A stretch of 64,000 bases of DNA from NCBI GenBank assembly GCA_028751875.1, contig CM054143.1, forward strand, positions 70,139,701 to 70,203,700, read 5' to 3'. The number at the start of each line of letters is the position of its first letter. Position 1 is the stretch's first letter. The stretch comes from Rapana venosa. Its lineage: Eukaryota; Mollusca; Gastropoda; Neogastropoda; Muricidae. Under the pieces are notes generated by a model that saw only the letters and a list, made by a program, of their open reading frames with translations, was not told where the DNA came from and did not search any database. The translations under genes were made by a program, and so were the position numbers. This document shows, piece after piece, positions 33,036 to 44,696 of the stretch.

Positions 33036-36000
33036 GTCAGAGGCCCCCTCAACCCTCTCCCTGGCTGCTTCCTTCTCCTCCCAAAGTCAGGCCCTTCTGA
33101 ATCACAACAGAAGGAGAGAAATTTAAGCAGCTGTAGCCCTGGGTTTTACTTTCTTTTCCTCTTGCTAGTTTAGATTCATCCGAAGATTATTCCTTCTTCT
33201 GTATTTAAACGTGGAATTCCATATTGCGATTTTCGTGTATTTGTTTTGTTTTGTTTGTTGTATTTTTTATTTTTTATTTTTTTTTTTGGGGGGGGGGACA
33301 GTACAGATTTATTGACTTATTGTTTTGTAATTAAATTTTTGTGTCCATGTTTGTCTTTTATAAACTAGTCACTTTTTATAATTTCTGTTTGTATTAGGGA
33401 TAATATCTCATACTGAATTAATTGTTTATATGCAAGAAAAAGTTCATAATGAGAGGAACAGAGAATATTAATTCTGTAGGGTGCATTTAGATACATAGCT
33501 GCCAAACATTTCCTTTTTTTTTTTTTTCCCCAGAACTAGCTGCAGAATTCTTGTATTCAACATGTAAAAAAATCACCAGGAAAACTGCAGTTGGACGTTG
33601 CAGGCGTGCTGGTTTTCCAGTACTGATCACCACGTCATAGAACAGTGACGATCAGAAGGGTGTTCTCAAACAAGGTATTTCTCCATACATCAGACCAGTC
33701 TTCTTGCTGGCATTCTGTGCACTGCAGTTGTCAAATTTGCCGGCAGACAAAATGTCCATTACCGCTCCAATTCTTTCATCCACAAGTGATAAAAGAAATC
33801 ACGATAATTCCAGAAGAAATGACTATAAAATCATGCGATGAAAAAATCTTGAGTCCCCATGACGTGCTTCTCTTTTCACACAGTGCCTACCAACAAATTT
33901 ATAACCCACTATCACGAAAATAAGTTGTAACTCATCTCTTGTTTCGGAAATGTTCCATCAGCTCCAAAGTTGCTATAGTACACACCTCCTACTCAAAAAG
34001 CATGACCTTCGACCCTAACAGATCTGATAATTATAGACCTGTTTCCATGTACCTTTATTTCCTAAAGTCCCTGAAAAATTTCTCAAACAGCGTCAACAAC
34101 CACCTTCTCGTCAACAAGTCTTTATCCTAAGTTTCAGTCTTCCTATCGCGTACAACCACAGCACTGAAACCACCCTAGTACACAATGTTAAACACGCTCT
34201 ACTCGCTTCTGACTCAGGAAAAATCTCCCATCTCACTCTAATCGACTTAAATCAGCAGCCTTCGACACTATAGACCAACACAAATCTCTCTCCTGTCTTC
34301 AAAAAACTTCGGTGTTTACTTGCACAGCCCTCACCTGGTTAAATTCATACCATACGATCGATTTTCAGACTGTTGCAGTAACAAGATTCAATCAATACCT
34401 CCAAACAGAATGCGGAGTCCAAAGGGATCAGTTCTAATGCCCTGTTTCTTTTCACTCTTTACACTGCCCCCACTGTCACTAATAATAAACCGTCACAAAT
34501 CAACCATCATTTTTATGCAGATGACTCTCAGATACAAGCAGAGTTACTCCTGAAAAACTGCCTTCTCTCCTGGCCAAATATGGCCCACTGCTTTTTGAAT
34601 ATCTTCAAAACTGGATGACACAGAACAAATTACATCTAAATGCAGATACAAACCGAAGCCATGCTCTAGGACCAAACCACAAACTCTCATCCATGATAAC
34701 ACTTCAATAAACTCTGGCAACGCATTAGTCCCTCCACTATCCACGCTGGGAAGTATCAAGGAGTAGTTATCAACAATACACTCTTCTATAAAAAAAAAAA
34801 TTCATACATACACCACGACCTTATCATTCGTGCTACTATTAGTTACGGCGTATTAGTGCAAATTTGAAAGTACCTTACCGACCGATGCAACCGCCAAACA
34901 TGTCACTTTCTCTCATTCTTTCACCTATTGATCTTGGACTATTGCAATTCTCTTTTGTCTAGTTCTGCCGAGCCATCATCAATCCACTCCCATCAACATA
35001 TACAAAACTCCGCAGCTCGACTAGTTCCTCAGAAAGAAAAAATCGGAAGCATCATTACCCCCTCTTGCGATCTCTCTACTGGCTGCCTGTGCACAGAGAG
35101 TAGATTATAAAGATCAGTACCCTCTGTTTACAAATGTCCTCCACAAACTCTGACCCTCCTACCATCTTTTGAAGCCTTAAAACCTGTACACGGCCCATCA
35201 TCGTTCCCACTGTCTGCTGCAGATAAACCTTGTACCTACGGCATTCCTAGTTCAACTCAATCTACCGTTGTCACTACGCTTATCCTCTATTTCGGGCCAT
35301 TGACCTGGAATGAGCTCCTTCTCTCCTCTTCGCCAAAACCTAGTTATGCCACTTTTAAATCCAGCCTCAAGACATTTATTTTACAAACCTAAATTTTCCC
35401 CCTCCTGTTTCATATCAGCAGAGCTATCCCACCCTTCACTAACCCATGTCCTATCAGTCCTGCTAAAGTATATGACGTGTGGTTGTGTGTGTGGTGTTTT
35501 GTGGTTGTGTGTTGTGTGTTGTTGGTGTGTGAGAGTGTTGCATAATGAAAAACATATGACTATAGCAATTTAATTTACAATAGATTTATGAACTTGCCTC
35601 GAACCATGTTGGTAATATATCTGTTTGAACTATTGATATTGTCTTTGGTTGAATGACTGTGAAAGATTAGGTTGAATGCATGCGCTTTGATATTGTCTTT
35701 GCAAGATAATAGCGCTAATATAATTCCAATTATTATTATTATTATTATTAAAATTAAATAATTATTTTCTTATTAATATTATTATTGATTCTAGTTAATA
35801 AACATGCAACATGAGAAGAGCAGATTTGTTTTAACCTCGAGTTTGGTGACCAAAATGCATTATTCTGTAAGTTCAGCTGAATGAAAATCAGGAGATCAAT
35901 TTGAAGACTAGATACTGAAGAAGCAACACAAGAAATCGTGAAGAGCCGACAAAGTCTGTGCCCTGATTAGACACTGGTGCTCAGGCACTCCTCTCTCCTA

Positions 36001-36045
36001 AGTCAGCCATTTACTATATCATTGTGTACACCCACATAACACACA
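33035..36045 (-). repeat. dispersed repeat C, copy c, split by LINE-F
   Basis: Two minus-strand pieces, 33035-33757 and 35815-36045, match copy b when the 2.06 kb between them is removed. The joint falls at AAAATGTC on one side and ACATGAGAAGAGCAG on the other; about eight bases present in copy b are missing. The outer edge again passes into TG/CA-rich sequence. Confidence 0.8.
33758..35815 (+). mobile_element. LINE-F (CR1/L2-like), 5'-truncated, inserted in repeat C
   Basis: About 2.06 kb on the plus strand. RT motifs in order: SDNYRPVS (about 34020), a frameshifted L-S-A-A-F-D-T-I-D-like block (about 34250-34275), SPKGSVLMPCFFSLFT (about 34405-34455), FYADDSQIQA with intact catalytic aspartates (34511-34540), and WMTQNKLHLNAD (about 34615). 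A C-terminal tail ATFKSSLKTFIL lies near 35350. The 3' region ends in ATT-rich sequence at about 35725-35815. Several frameshifts and stops make it a pseudogene. The Y-A-D-D-S/T-Q and W-M-x-x-N-K-L-x-L-N motifs point to the CR1/L2 group. Confidence 0.85.
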
Positions 36046-36079
36046 GTGTGCGCCACAGCACACCCTCACATTTAATTAT

Positions 36080-37925
36080 GATAAAAAATTATATCAGCTA
36101 GAGTTGGATAAAATTTTAATCACTATATTGTTGTAAAAATGGGTTCGGTCTTTTTTACCGAAAAGACACAGGTTGTGCACTCTTTTAACAATTGTGTGCT
36201 GATCCCCATCCTAATCTTCCTAGTATTTAAAAATGGTGAAAAAGTTCTGTGGATATAAAGCCCATGGAAAATTCTTTGGGATAATACTTTACTATTCTAA
36301 ATAACAGTGTCATTGTCCACATCGAAATAAGCTTTGAACAAGGCAAAGAAGAATCGAATGCATTAAAAAGGCAATTAGTAGGCAAATATGGGCACAAGAT
36401 TCATTAGTACTAAAGCATTATATCATTAACACTGGTTCGTTCTAAACTAACATATGGTCAAAAAATTATTCTTCCGTGCCCCCAAATATCCTTTAAAACA
36501 AAAATTAAAGCTTAGATTGTAAAAGCTCTTCCGTATTGCTTTTGGAGTTCCAATTCCCATGCATCTTCTATAGGAACGTATAGAGAAATAGAGAACTACC
36601 TATCTAGAGGATTAACGTAACCATAGACGATTACAAGTACATTTCAATAGTTCAACAGATGAAAAACATTATTAGCATCGGAATTTGTCAATTAGAATTC
36701 CACTTAGAATTTCCCAATAGGAGCTTAAAAATATCTCTTCTCCTTGTCACTATTAGTACTTAACACTTCCGATATCTATCAGTCAAGTATCAATCCTAAA
36801 GACTGTAAAAAATCCACAACTCTTTAACACCTTTGTCCAAAATGGGGAACTTCAGAAATGCATATTTTGATATCTAAACCATCTCACTTTTAAAAAAGAA
36901 TAAAATGGGCTATACTTGCTCTTTATATAAAAGTGTCACCTAGAAGATACATATCCTTCTAATGCTTAAGACACAGCACTGACGGATCCCTTCTAAAAAA
37001 TCAAGAAAGCAGGGGGCAGCATTCATCATTCCAGCTTTAAAGATGAAAAGTCCTATCACTTTGCAAAAATCATTCCATCTTTACTGCTGAACATTGCGGC
37101 TATTTGATGGCTTTTGTACTTTCGCTTGATTTCCTGAATCTGTTTTGCAGATTATGTCTGTGTTTGATTCTAAATCTGCATTACAGTCTCTAAGTAACTA
37201 CGACTTCGACCGTTAGGGAGGCAAAATCTTATTACTGAAATTAATTTGTGGTACATTTCTAATTCTGAAGGTTCGAATGTTCTTTTCTGCTGGGATTTCC
37301 ATCCGTCATTGTGGTATTCATTTTAGATGAAAAGGTTGACAAAGCTGCCAAAAATGCAGTAAACATGATAGCTATTCAACAGTTATATAGATATTCCTTT
37401 TTCTCTTCATGAAGTTATGCTTTGCTTTCAAAATGAAAAGCTGGAAACCATGTGAAAAAGAAACATAAGAGGCAGGATTAATTCCCCATCATACTTAGTT
37501 CAGTTCTGCGGATTCATGATAACATTCTTGCACTCAGTACGGCTTTACGAAATCCAGTAACTAAAAAATTGTTTCTTCTCTAATCTACATATTGAAAATT
37601 AAATGCCTTTCGAGCAAAATTGCCAAAAAATATACAATGTATATTCGTGAAAAATTTACCAATGTTCAATGTTCTTATATCAATGTCAAGTTTAAAATGC
37701 GTTTTTTATTTACTTTACCATCATTTCAAGATGATCCCTGCCATGCAGAAGTTTCAACTAATCCAGAGTTATTATGTGATATAGCCTTGTCTCTGTTGCA
37801 ATCTCCACATTATTTTCTTATTTTTTGTAAAGTAATGGTCGTCGGAACTACATTTTGCTTGGTTTTTCCATCTGCCGTTACAAGTAGTACAAAATTGTTT
37901 GTTTTCCAACATTAAGAGTATTTTT
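36080..37925 (+). mobile_element. LINE-G with RNase H domain (I/Jockey-type), decayed
   Basis: Plus-strand frames in order: KAKKNR and RIECIKKAIS (after a degenerate FLG block), then SKLTYGQKI (about 36446), the R-S-K-L-x-Y-G thumb motif. A DGS-like start is followed by GAAFIIPALKMKSP (about 37015), TAEHCGYLMAF (about 37083) and DSKSALQSLSNYDF (37166), and DEKVDKAAKNAVN (37326). The TAE, DS and final D blocks are RNase H catalytic positions. A C-terminal open frame of 107 codons (37592-37915) follows. RNase H after the RT is typical of I-superfamily LINEs. Stops and shifts are frequent. Confidence 0.75.
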
Positions 37926-38900
37926 TCCCATTGTTGTGGGTTTTTTGTTAATTAATGTAGTTCTAAGTGCCAAGTTTTTTGCAACCTACAATTTAAATAG
38001 TTTGGAATAGTCTTTTTATGTGCATTCATACAACACGTATCTCTTCAACTTATAAGCCCTAATCTCAATATGCTGCCCCCCACACCCCCCTTCCCCCCTG
38101 CCATCCATCGTCTAATAGTCACATTAAGTGAACAGATGTAAAAATAGAAGACACACACAGTGACACACACAAGGCACAACCACACACACTCGCCACTATC
38201 AAGAGTGACAAAACAAAACTTTCAGTCAAACATAAAAAGCATATCCCTTCTCCTACATTTCTCCCTATCTTTCCTCCTTCAATCTAAATCACTTACAGTG
38301 AAAAGTCGATTAGAAATTTGAAAGAACAACAACATCTTTGACTTTCAGTTTCCACCAAACTGCCATTTCATTTACAAAGAGGCAAACTCGCCCCCAGAAA
38401 TTCCTGGTTTTGGAATCGAGAAGTTTCGCAGCTAATGCTTATTTTTTGATGCACTAAGGGAAAGGTTTGACCTTTTGTAATAACTATACCCCAAAATTCA
38501 ATGTATGCAATTGAATGTTTGCAAATGATGAAGTTGCACATATCCCCAGCTAAACATCTGGGTCCACCCAGAACGTGCAAACTGACTCACTCATCCCACC
38601 CTGGCGAATCACTGTGATGATTGAAATTGCACACCCCTGCATCGAGAAGTTTGCGTGTGAGAAACTGTTTTTAAGTTACCCTCTACATATAGGCAAGTCC
38701 AAAACCATAACTTCGAGAATTTCGAGAGTGCAGATTTGTTATGGTGAAGAGCCACAGTCATGGCTGAAGGCAATCTCAAAACACAATTTACAACATAACC
38801 AAACATTGTAGTGTAAGGCCTTGGCCGTTGAGCATGACCTCCAGTCCACTGACACACTTTTGTGCCTGGTCAAATGTGGCAAAGAAGAGTGAATAATCAG
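37926..38900. other. no gene recognised
   Basis: Unique-looking sequence with a C-rich patch near 38080-38100 and a short CACACA run near 38150-38190. Short frames on both strands show no family resemblance. Confidence 0.5.
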
Positions 38901-39100
38901 TGACTAGTTGTTTGTGTGGCAGGGTGACAAGGTTTGCCTCCTGTGGGAGGGGGATGGCACGCCCTTGGGGGAGCCGTCCTTCCGGCCCAATGCTACGGAA
39001 GCACCAGCAACGCCAGACTGACGGACCTGACTGGGGGAGGCGCGGTAGTCATTGTGTTGGGTGGGGCGGAGCGTGGGGGGGAGGGGACGCCCAGGCAGGG
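38900..39100 (-). repeat. dispersed GC-rich repeat, copy 1
   Basis: The minus strand shares GTAGCATTGGG, GGCGTGCCATCCCC and TGCTGGTGCT in the same order with the plus strand at about 59050-59125. Insertions differ between the two. The identity is unknown. The region 39100-39400 is also GC-rich with G runs. Confidence 0.55.
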
Positions 39101-39399
39101 GTGTCTGTTTTCTCCACACTGAACCAGGGGGGGAGGCCCCCCCTTACTCCCTTTTGGCCGGGAAGGGAGTGAAGAGGGCTGTATGAAAGGGAACAGATTT
39201 GCCCCCCCCCTTCCGGGGGGGGGGAGGGGGGGGTCACCCCCTTTGGGGCTGGGGACAGAGAAGAGGGGCCATGGAGGGGAAGGAAGGCCGGCCTCAGAGA
39301 AGTCCTTCACTGCTCGGGTCCCCGGGCCGCTAGGTCAAAACTCCACTTGCGGGAGAGATCCTGCAACCAGCCGGGAACCCCCACTGAGGGGGGCCCTTT

Positions 39400-42037
39400 T
39401 TGCTTTTTTAAAAATATTCCTAAAATGGTCAGGATCACTTGTGTAAAGTATAGGTTGAGTTTTTATTTTTAATGAATTTCATTTACAAGTCATAAAAATT
39501 CAGCTATGGGAAAACCAGGCTCTTGCATTGTAGGTACCCCCCCCTTACCGTTCTAAAAAAATTTTGTTTAAAAAGATTTCCTTTGGGGAAAAAGTAAAAC
39601 TTAAAAAGCGGGTTTTTACCAAAACTAAAAACCTTTTTAAAATTTGTTAAAAGGGAATACTTTTTTTTTTTAAACCATTTTGAGGATTTCCCGGGCTCGT
39701 GAAAAAAACCATAAGGGACTAAAGAAAAAAACAGCTAAAAGTAAAACAAAAGTTTTTCTAATGAAATAAACCCCCCCCCCCCCAAAAAAAAAAAAAATCA
39801 AGAAAGGGAAAAGAAGTTTTTTGACCTAACCCATTCTTTACTGTGGTATACATGTTCATCCAAAGCCCCCTCATTGCAAAAGGGAGAAAGTTCCAGGGAA
39901 ACCGACGATCAAGGGGAGCCATTTTCCCACACGCCATAAGCTGGGGGCCGGGGGGTAAAATTTGTTTATGCGGATTCGGGGATGGGGTTTCAATTTTGGG
40001 CTCCTCACACCCCGGGCAAAAGAAGTTTCTCTTCAAAAACAAATTATTGGCTCGCCCCCCCCATCCCTAAGACTTAAAACCCGGTTTTCATTTTTGCACC
40101 TAACCCCATGCCCTTTTCCAAACCCTTTCTCCAAATGTGGTGGTTTGGCTTATAGACAGCGTGGGGAAAACCTGAAATTGGGGGGAAAGCTTTCCAGCTT
40201 TGGCCCAATTTTTAATGTGGGTTTTTAAGGTTTTTTTCTTTTATACAATTGTTTTGTTGTTTGATGGTTTTTTCCAAGACAGGGGAATAAAAAACCAATC
40301 TCCTTTCAAAACACCATTTGTCCCACCCCAATCCCAAAAATAAGTAAAAGCTAAATTCCAATTTTCTGAATTCTTGGGGGTTGGGGTTTTCCTTGTACCC
40401 TGACCATCTTCTTCTCTCTGGAAAAGGGAATTGTCGGCCCCCCCCACCCCCCCAAGGTCATTTGCTTATTATAACCAGCAGGCATTTCTCCTTTTTTTTT
40501 TGTCAGTGCTTAACATTTTCCGCCCTATTTTTAATTTTTTTTATCGTTCCACCATTTTAAAAAATTTTTGCTGTTTTCCCTCGAACAAAAAAATTTACGC
40601 GAACAAAATTAAAAATTTTTTAAAGAAATGCCATCTTCGACTGTTGAGAACGACCATTTCTGACATCACTTTCGGGAAAGCCAAACATTTTTTTTAAAGC
40701 AAAAAAGAAAAAATTTGGCCCCCCCACCCCTTTTAACCCAATCAAAATACTTTACTCGAGATCAATGGATGTACAAACTCATAAAATTCCTGAAAACACC
40801 TATGAACTTTCCCAATTCCGGAAAAAGCGATGTTGTGCAAAAAACATTTTTAAACCTTCTTTCATAAATTTCCTGAGAAAGATTCCAAAATTGTCTTTCA
40901 CAAAAAGCACTTTGTACGGTGTGGGGTTAAAAGGGTCAATAAGATAAAAACAAAAGAATGGATGGGGGCAAAGTGACGTATTTTGTTTTAAGACTTTTTC
41001 TTTTTTGTCATTGCAACCTACCCGCAGTTTTTCCCCTCCCTTTTTCGCATGAAACACATGCCTTTCACAAGATACCCCCCTACATCGGGCAAAACCTCAT
41101 GTTTCTCCAAATCTTCAAAAACATTTTGCTTGTCACTTAAAAAATGAGTTTCTCCCTTGGGGAAGTTTTCGTCTAAACAACCCTGGGGTTGTTGAGAAAT
41201 GCAAGGGGACAACGCACCAAGGGGGGAAAACTCGCGTCACAAAATAGACAAGCATCTTTAAGTTTGCAGGTTGTAAAGGAGGGGGTTTTTTTGTTTGTTT
41301 TTTTGCTTTTTGTTTTAAATCCAATCTGTCAGGGGATAGTAACGCTAGTTTTTCCAAGGAGGGGGGGTTTTAGGGGGTTTTGCTTGCTGCCTCCCCCCCC
41401 CACCCAAACACCTAGAATACTTTCCCTTAATACCCAAAATGCCCATCTGAACACAACTCACACTCTCCAAACCCAACCAAAATCCAACACTCGGTTCATG
41501 AATGCGCTTTTTGCAAAACCCTACACACTCAATAAAAATACAAACGGTTGTGTTGGGGTTTGTGGTGTAAGCCACTACCCAAGACTTTTTGTTGGTATGG
41601 CGCGCGCGCAACCACACCACACACAAAAAAAAAAAAAGCGGGGAAGCTAAGCTGAGAACCATAATAACCCCCCAGTTTAAAATAATCCCTAAAAAGACGA
41701 CTTTGAAGAATCACCCAAATTTGGGGGCGCTCATCACAGTTTTTAATCAATCCCTCCAACCCCCCAAAGCCCGGCCCGTACAGGAAAGCTCCCAAAACCG
41801 CTTTTCCCATCAAACCCTTTTTTATAATTTCACTTATTCTCATACCCAAAACAAGCACTTTTCATGCCCCGACCAGTCTGACTGTGCATCACTACCAGGG
41901 GGGAAAAATCATCCAAAACCCACATCGGGGAGACGGCCACCCAGAAGGGCATGGGGAAAACTAAAAGGGAAGGGGGGGGCCAAGGGGAAACCCTCACTCC
42001 ACTTCATTTGTTTTCCTGGCTACTAAAATCAGATGAC
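39400..42037. other. low-quality contig end
   Basis: Homopolymer-rich sequence up to the gap, with the same texture as 786-3717 and 60290-64000. Frames here are unreliable. I see no motif in it. Confidence 0.7.
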
Positions 42038-42537
42038 NNNNNNNNNNNNNNNNNNNNNNNNNNNNNNNNNNNNNNNNNNNNNNNNNNNNNNNNNNNNNNN
42101 NNNNNNNNNNNNNNNNNNNNNNNNNNNNNNNNNNNNNNNNNNNNNNNNNNNNNNNNNNNNNNNNNNNNNNNNNNNNNNNNNNNNNNNNNNNNNNNNNNNN
42201 NNNNNNNNNNNNNNNNNNNNNNNNNNNNNNNNNNNNNNNNNNNNNNNNNNNNNNNNNNNNNNNNNNNNNNNNNNNNNNNNNNNNNNNNNNNNNNNNNNNN
42301 NNNNNNNNNNNNNNNNNNNNNNNNNNNNNNNNNNNNNNNNNNNNNNNNNNNNNNNNNNNNNNNNNNNNNNNNNNNNNNNNNNNNNNNNNNNNNNNNNNNN
42401 NNNNNNNNNNNNNNNNNNNNNNNNNNNNNNNNNNNNNNNNNNNNNNNNNNNNNNNNNNNNNNNNNNNNNNNNNNNNNNNNNNNNNNNNNNNNNNNNNNNN
42501 NNNNNNNNNNNNNNNNNNNNNNNNNNNNNNNNNNNNN
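42038..42537. other. assembly gap, 500 N
   Basis: Exactly 500 N between a low-quality contig end and a minisatellite. Confidence 0.99.
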
Positions 42538-42955
42538 AATGTAAGGGTTTGGGTGTCATTTATTTGAACAAATGAAAGAAAGTATGGTGCATTTATTTGA
42601 CACTAAGGGTAAGGAAGTAGGGTGTCATTTATTTGATACTAATGTAAGGAAGTATGGTGTCATTTATTTGACACTAATGTAAGAAGATGGTGTCATTTAT
42701 TTGACAGTAATGTAAGGAAGTAATGTGTCATTTACTTGACACTATGTAAGAAACTATGGTGTCATTTACTTGACACTAATGTAAAGAGGTATGGTGTCAT
42801 TGACTTGACATAATGTAAGGAAGTATGGTGACATTTATTTGACAGTAATGTAAGAAGTATGGTGTCATTTACTTGACAGTAATATAAAGGAAGTATAGGT
42901 GTCATTTATTTGACAGTAGTGTAAGGAAGTATAGGTGTACTTTAATTGACACTAA
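42538..42955 (+). repeat. 35-bp minisatellite with internal dyad
   Basis: About twelve units of AATGTAAGGAAGTATG followed by GTGTCATTTATTTGACACT. The second half is a dyad: GTGTCA, six bases, TGACAC. Variants include TTTACTTGACAC and TTGACAGT. The array emerges from the gap, so its true length is unknown. Confidence 0.92.
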
Positions 42956-43144
42956 ATTTAAAAAAAAGCGTTTCAGTGGGAAAAGTGCTCCCTGCAACCC
43001 AATATTCAGCTACTTTTTTAAGTTTTTCCTTATCAGTTTGCTAGTTTTGCTTTAGTACACTGATCAGGTGCAGCCTTTTAAGTCCTGATATAAAAGCAGC
43101 TGACTGGCTTAATACTTAATATGTTTTAAGTCATGGCTTTTTCA

Positions 43145-43232
43145 CAGAGGCAGAGAGAGAGAGAGAGAGAGGAGGAGAGAAAAAATAAGAAAAGGAGAGA
43201 GAGAGAGAGATAGAGATGAGAGAGAGGAGAGA
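43145..43232. repeat. (GA)n-rich tract
   Basis: GAGAGAGA with interruptions, about 40 bases upstream of a candidate splice acceptor. Confidence 0.85.
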
Positions 43233-43275
43233 GAGCATTTGACTGATTTTATCAAGTTCTATGTTATGTGTGCAG

Positions 43276-43347
43276 ATACTGGAGACGCATGCAAAGCTGA
43301 TAAATCGTGCACTGCTGCCACTGATTCATGTGTAAACAATAAATGCT
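43276..43347 (+). CDS. exon encoding a four-cysteine extracellular-type module
   Basis: A 72-nt exon bounded by TGTGCAG and a perfect GTAAGT donor (43348). It begins with two bases of a split codon and ends with one, so it is a symmetrical phase 1-1 exon. It reads TGDACKADKSC then TAATDSCVNNKC, cysteines spaced 5, 6 and 4 apart. Single modules of this kind on phase 1-1 exons occur in EB- or EGF-like repeat proteins of molluscs, secreted or on the cell surface. The neighbouring exon at 43957 has the same phase and a similar pattern. The rest of the gene is not found. Apparent read-through to CC is the donor itself. Confidence 0.55.
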
Positions 43348-43956
43348 GTAAGTTGAAGTCATTTGGGTTAGGGTCTTCTGGAATTCATGACGGAAATAGG
43401 GACAATATCATTTGCAGCAAATTTAAGCAATATTGAGGACAAAATCATTGCAGCAAACTTTAGAAACACCAAGGACAAAACCATTGTGACAATCAATAAC
43501 ATTAGGGTTTCATCTGGCTGGTGGCATCATGGCGGCAGACACTGATAGCTCCTGTGTGGTGTGGTCTCTGGAGATGCCAAAGATGGAGCCAGGGTGTGGC
43601 TGTGTGTGGGGAGACAGGGAATGAACGCCATGGGGGTAGCAACTCCCAACTTTGTGTGCAGGGATGCCAGTGGGCAATTTTTTAAAGATTGAATTTATTC
43701 TTTTATTTTCTGTGATAAAAGTTTTTTTGTTTATTGTTTTATGTGTGGATTGTTACCCACATGGATATCTCTATTTATTAAGATAATAAAGTGTTGGCTT
43801 TGGTAACTATTAGAATTTTCAGGTGATAAGGCAGCCAAAACAGGATTAGAAATAAAAAGAAAAATAAGTGAAATAAACATAAAAGAAGACAGACAATGCA
43901 AATGTTTTCTTTATTTCGGACATGCCAGAGGCTAAGATGTTCTTCATCTGTTTCAG

Positions 43957-44037
43957 TGGTAAAGGACGGCAACACCTGCGAGGCCAATGAAAAATGTATT
44001 TCTGGCAAATGTGACTTGGCTGGAACCAAAAAATGCT
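43957..44037 (+). CDS. second four-cysteine module exon
   Basis: An 81-nt exon after a pyrimidine-rich acceptor (CATCTGTTTCAG) and before a GTAAGC donor (44038). It is phase 1-1, so it can join the exon at 43276 in frame across a 609-bp intron; the joint codon would be leucine. It reads VKDGNTCEANEKC then ISGKCDLAGTKKC, cysteines spaced 5, 4 and 7 apart. Together the two exons suggest a protein with repeated cysteine modules. The family is not certain: EB module, EGF-like, or another disulfide-rich repeat. Confidence 0.6.
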
Positions 44038-44696
44038 GTAAGCACACATACATGCACACACATACATACACACACACATGTGCGTGCGCATTTCTTTTGG
44101 ATTTCTACTCTTTTTTGTATCAGTCTCTTTGTTTGTAATCGTTTTTTCATTTTACATTTTTGTTCAATTTTGCATGTAATAATATATTTTTTTTTTAAAG
44201 AAAGAAAATGTGCCTGATACATAGAATGAAGACTAAGCAAGCTAACACACAATCAAAATCCAACAGAAAACTAGCTGGCAAACTATCTCACAAGGCCATC
44301 CATAAAACATACAAGACTAAACAGAGACACAAACACAACACACAAATTTCAAAGTAGCCACATACACCAGTCCATCCAGCTAGCCATTGTATATGTGGGT
44401 AGACTTGTCAGAACTACCTGCCTGGGTGAGTTGCTTTTCTGTTCCTCTGAGGGGATGTATCCTAACATAGTATGTCACCATTCAGAATACAACTACCCCA
44501 ACACCTCTAGCTCTTGTACTTGTAAAATGTTTCAACAACATTTCTATAAAAATATCAGCTAGTGTGGCAATTAGCTGAGGTAAGGTTAATATATGCAATG
44601 CATATTTTTCAGTTTTATCTAATACTTTCTCTCTGTACTTTTTTTCCTCTATCATTGTTGCTTGGTTTTTTTCTGCCTTCTCAGACATTTGTCCTC

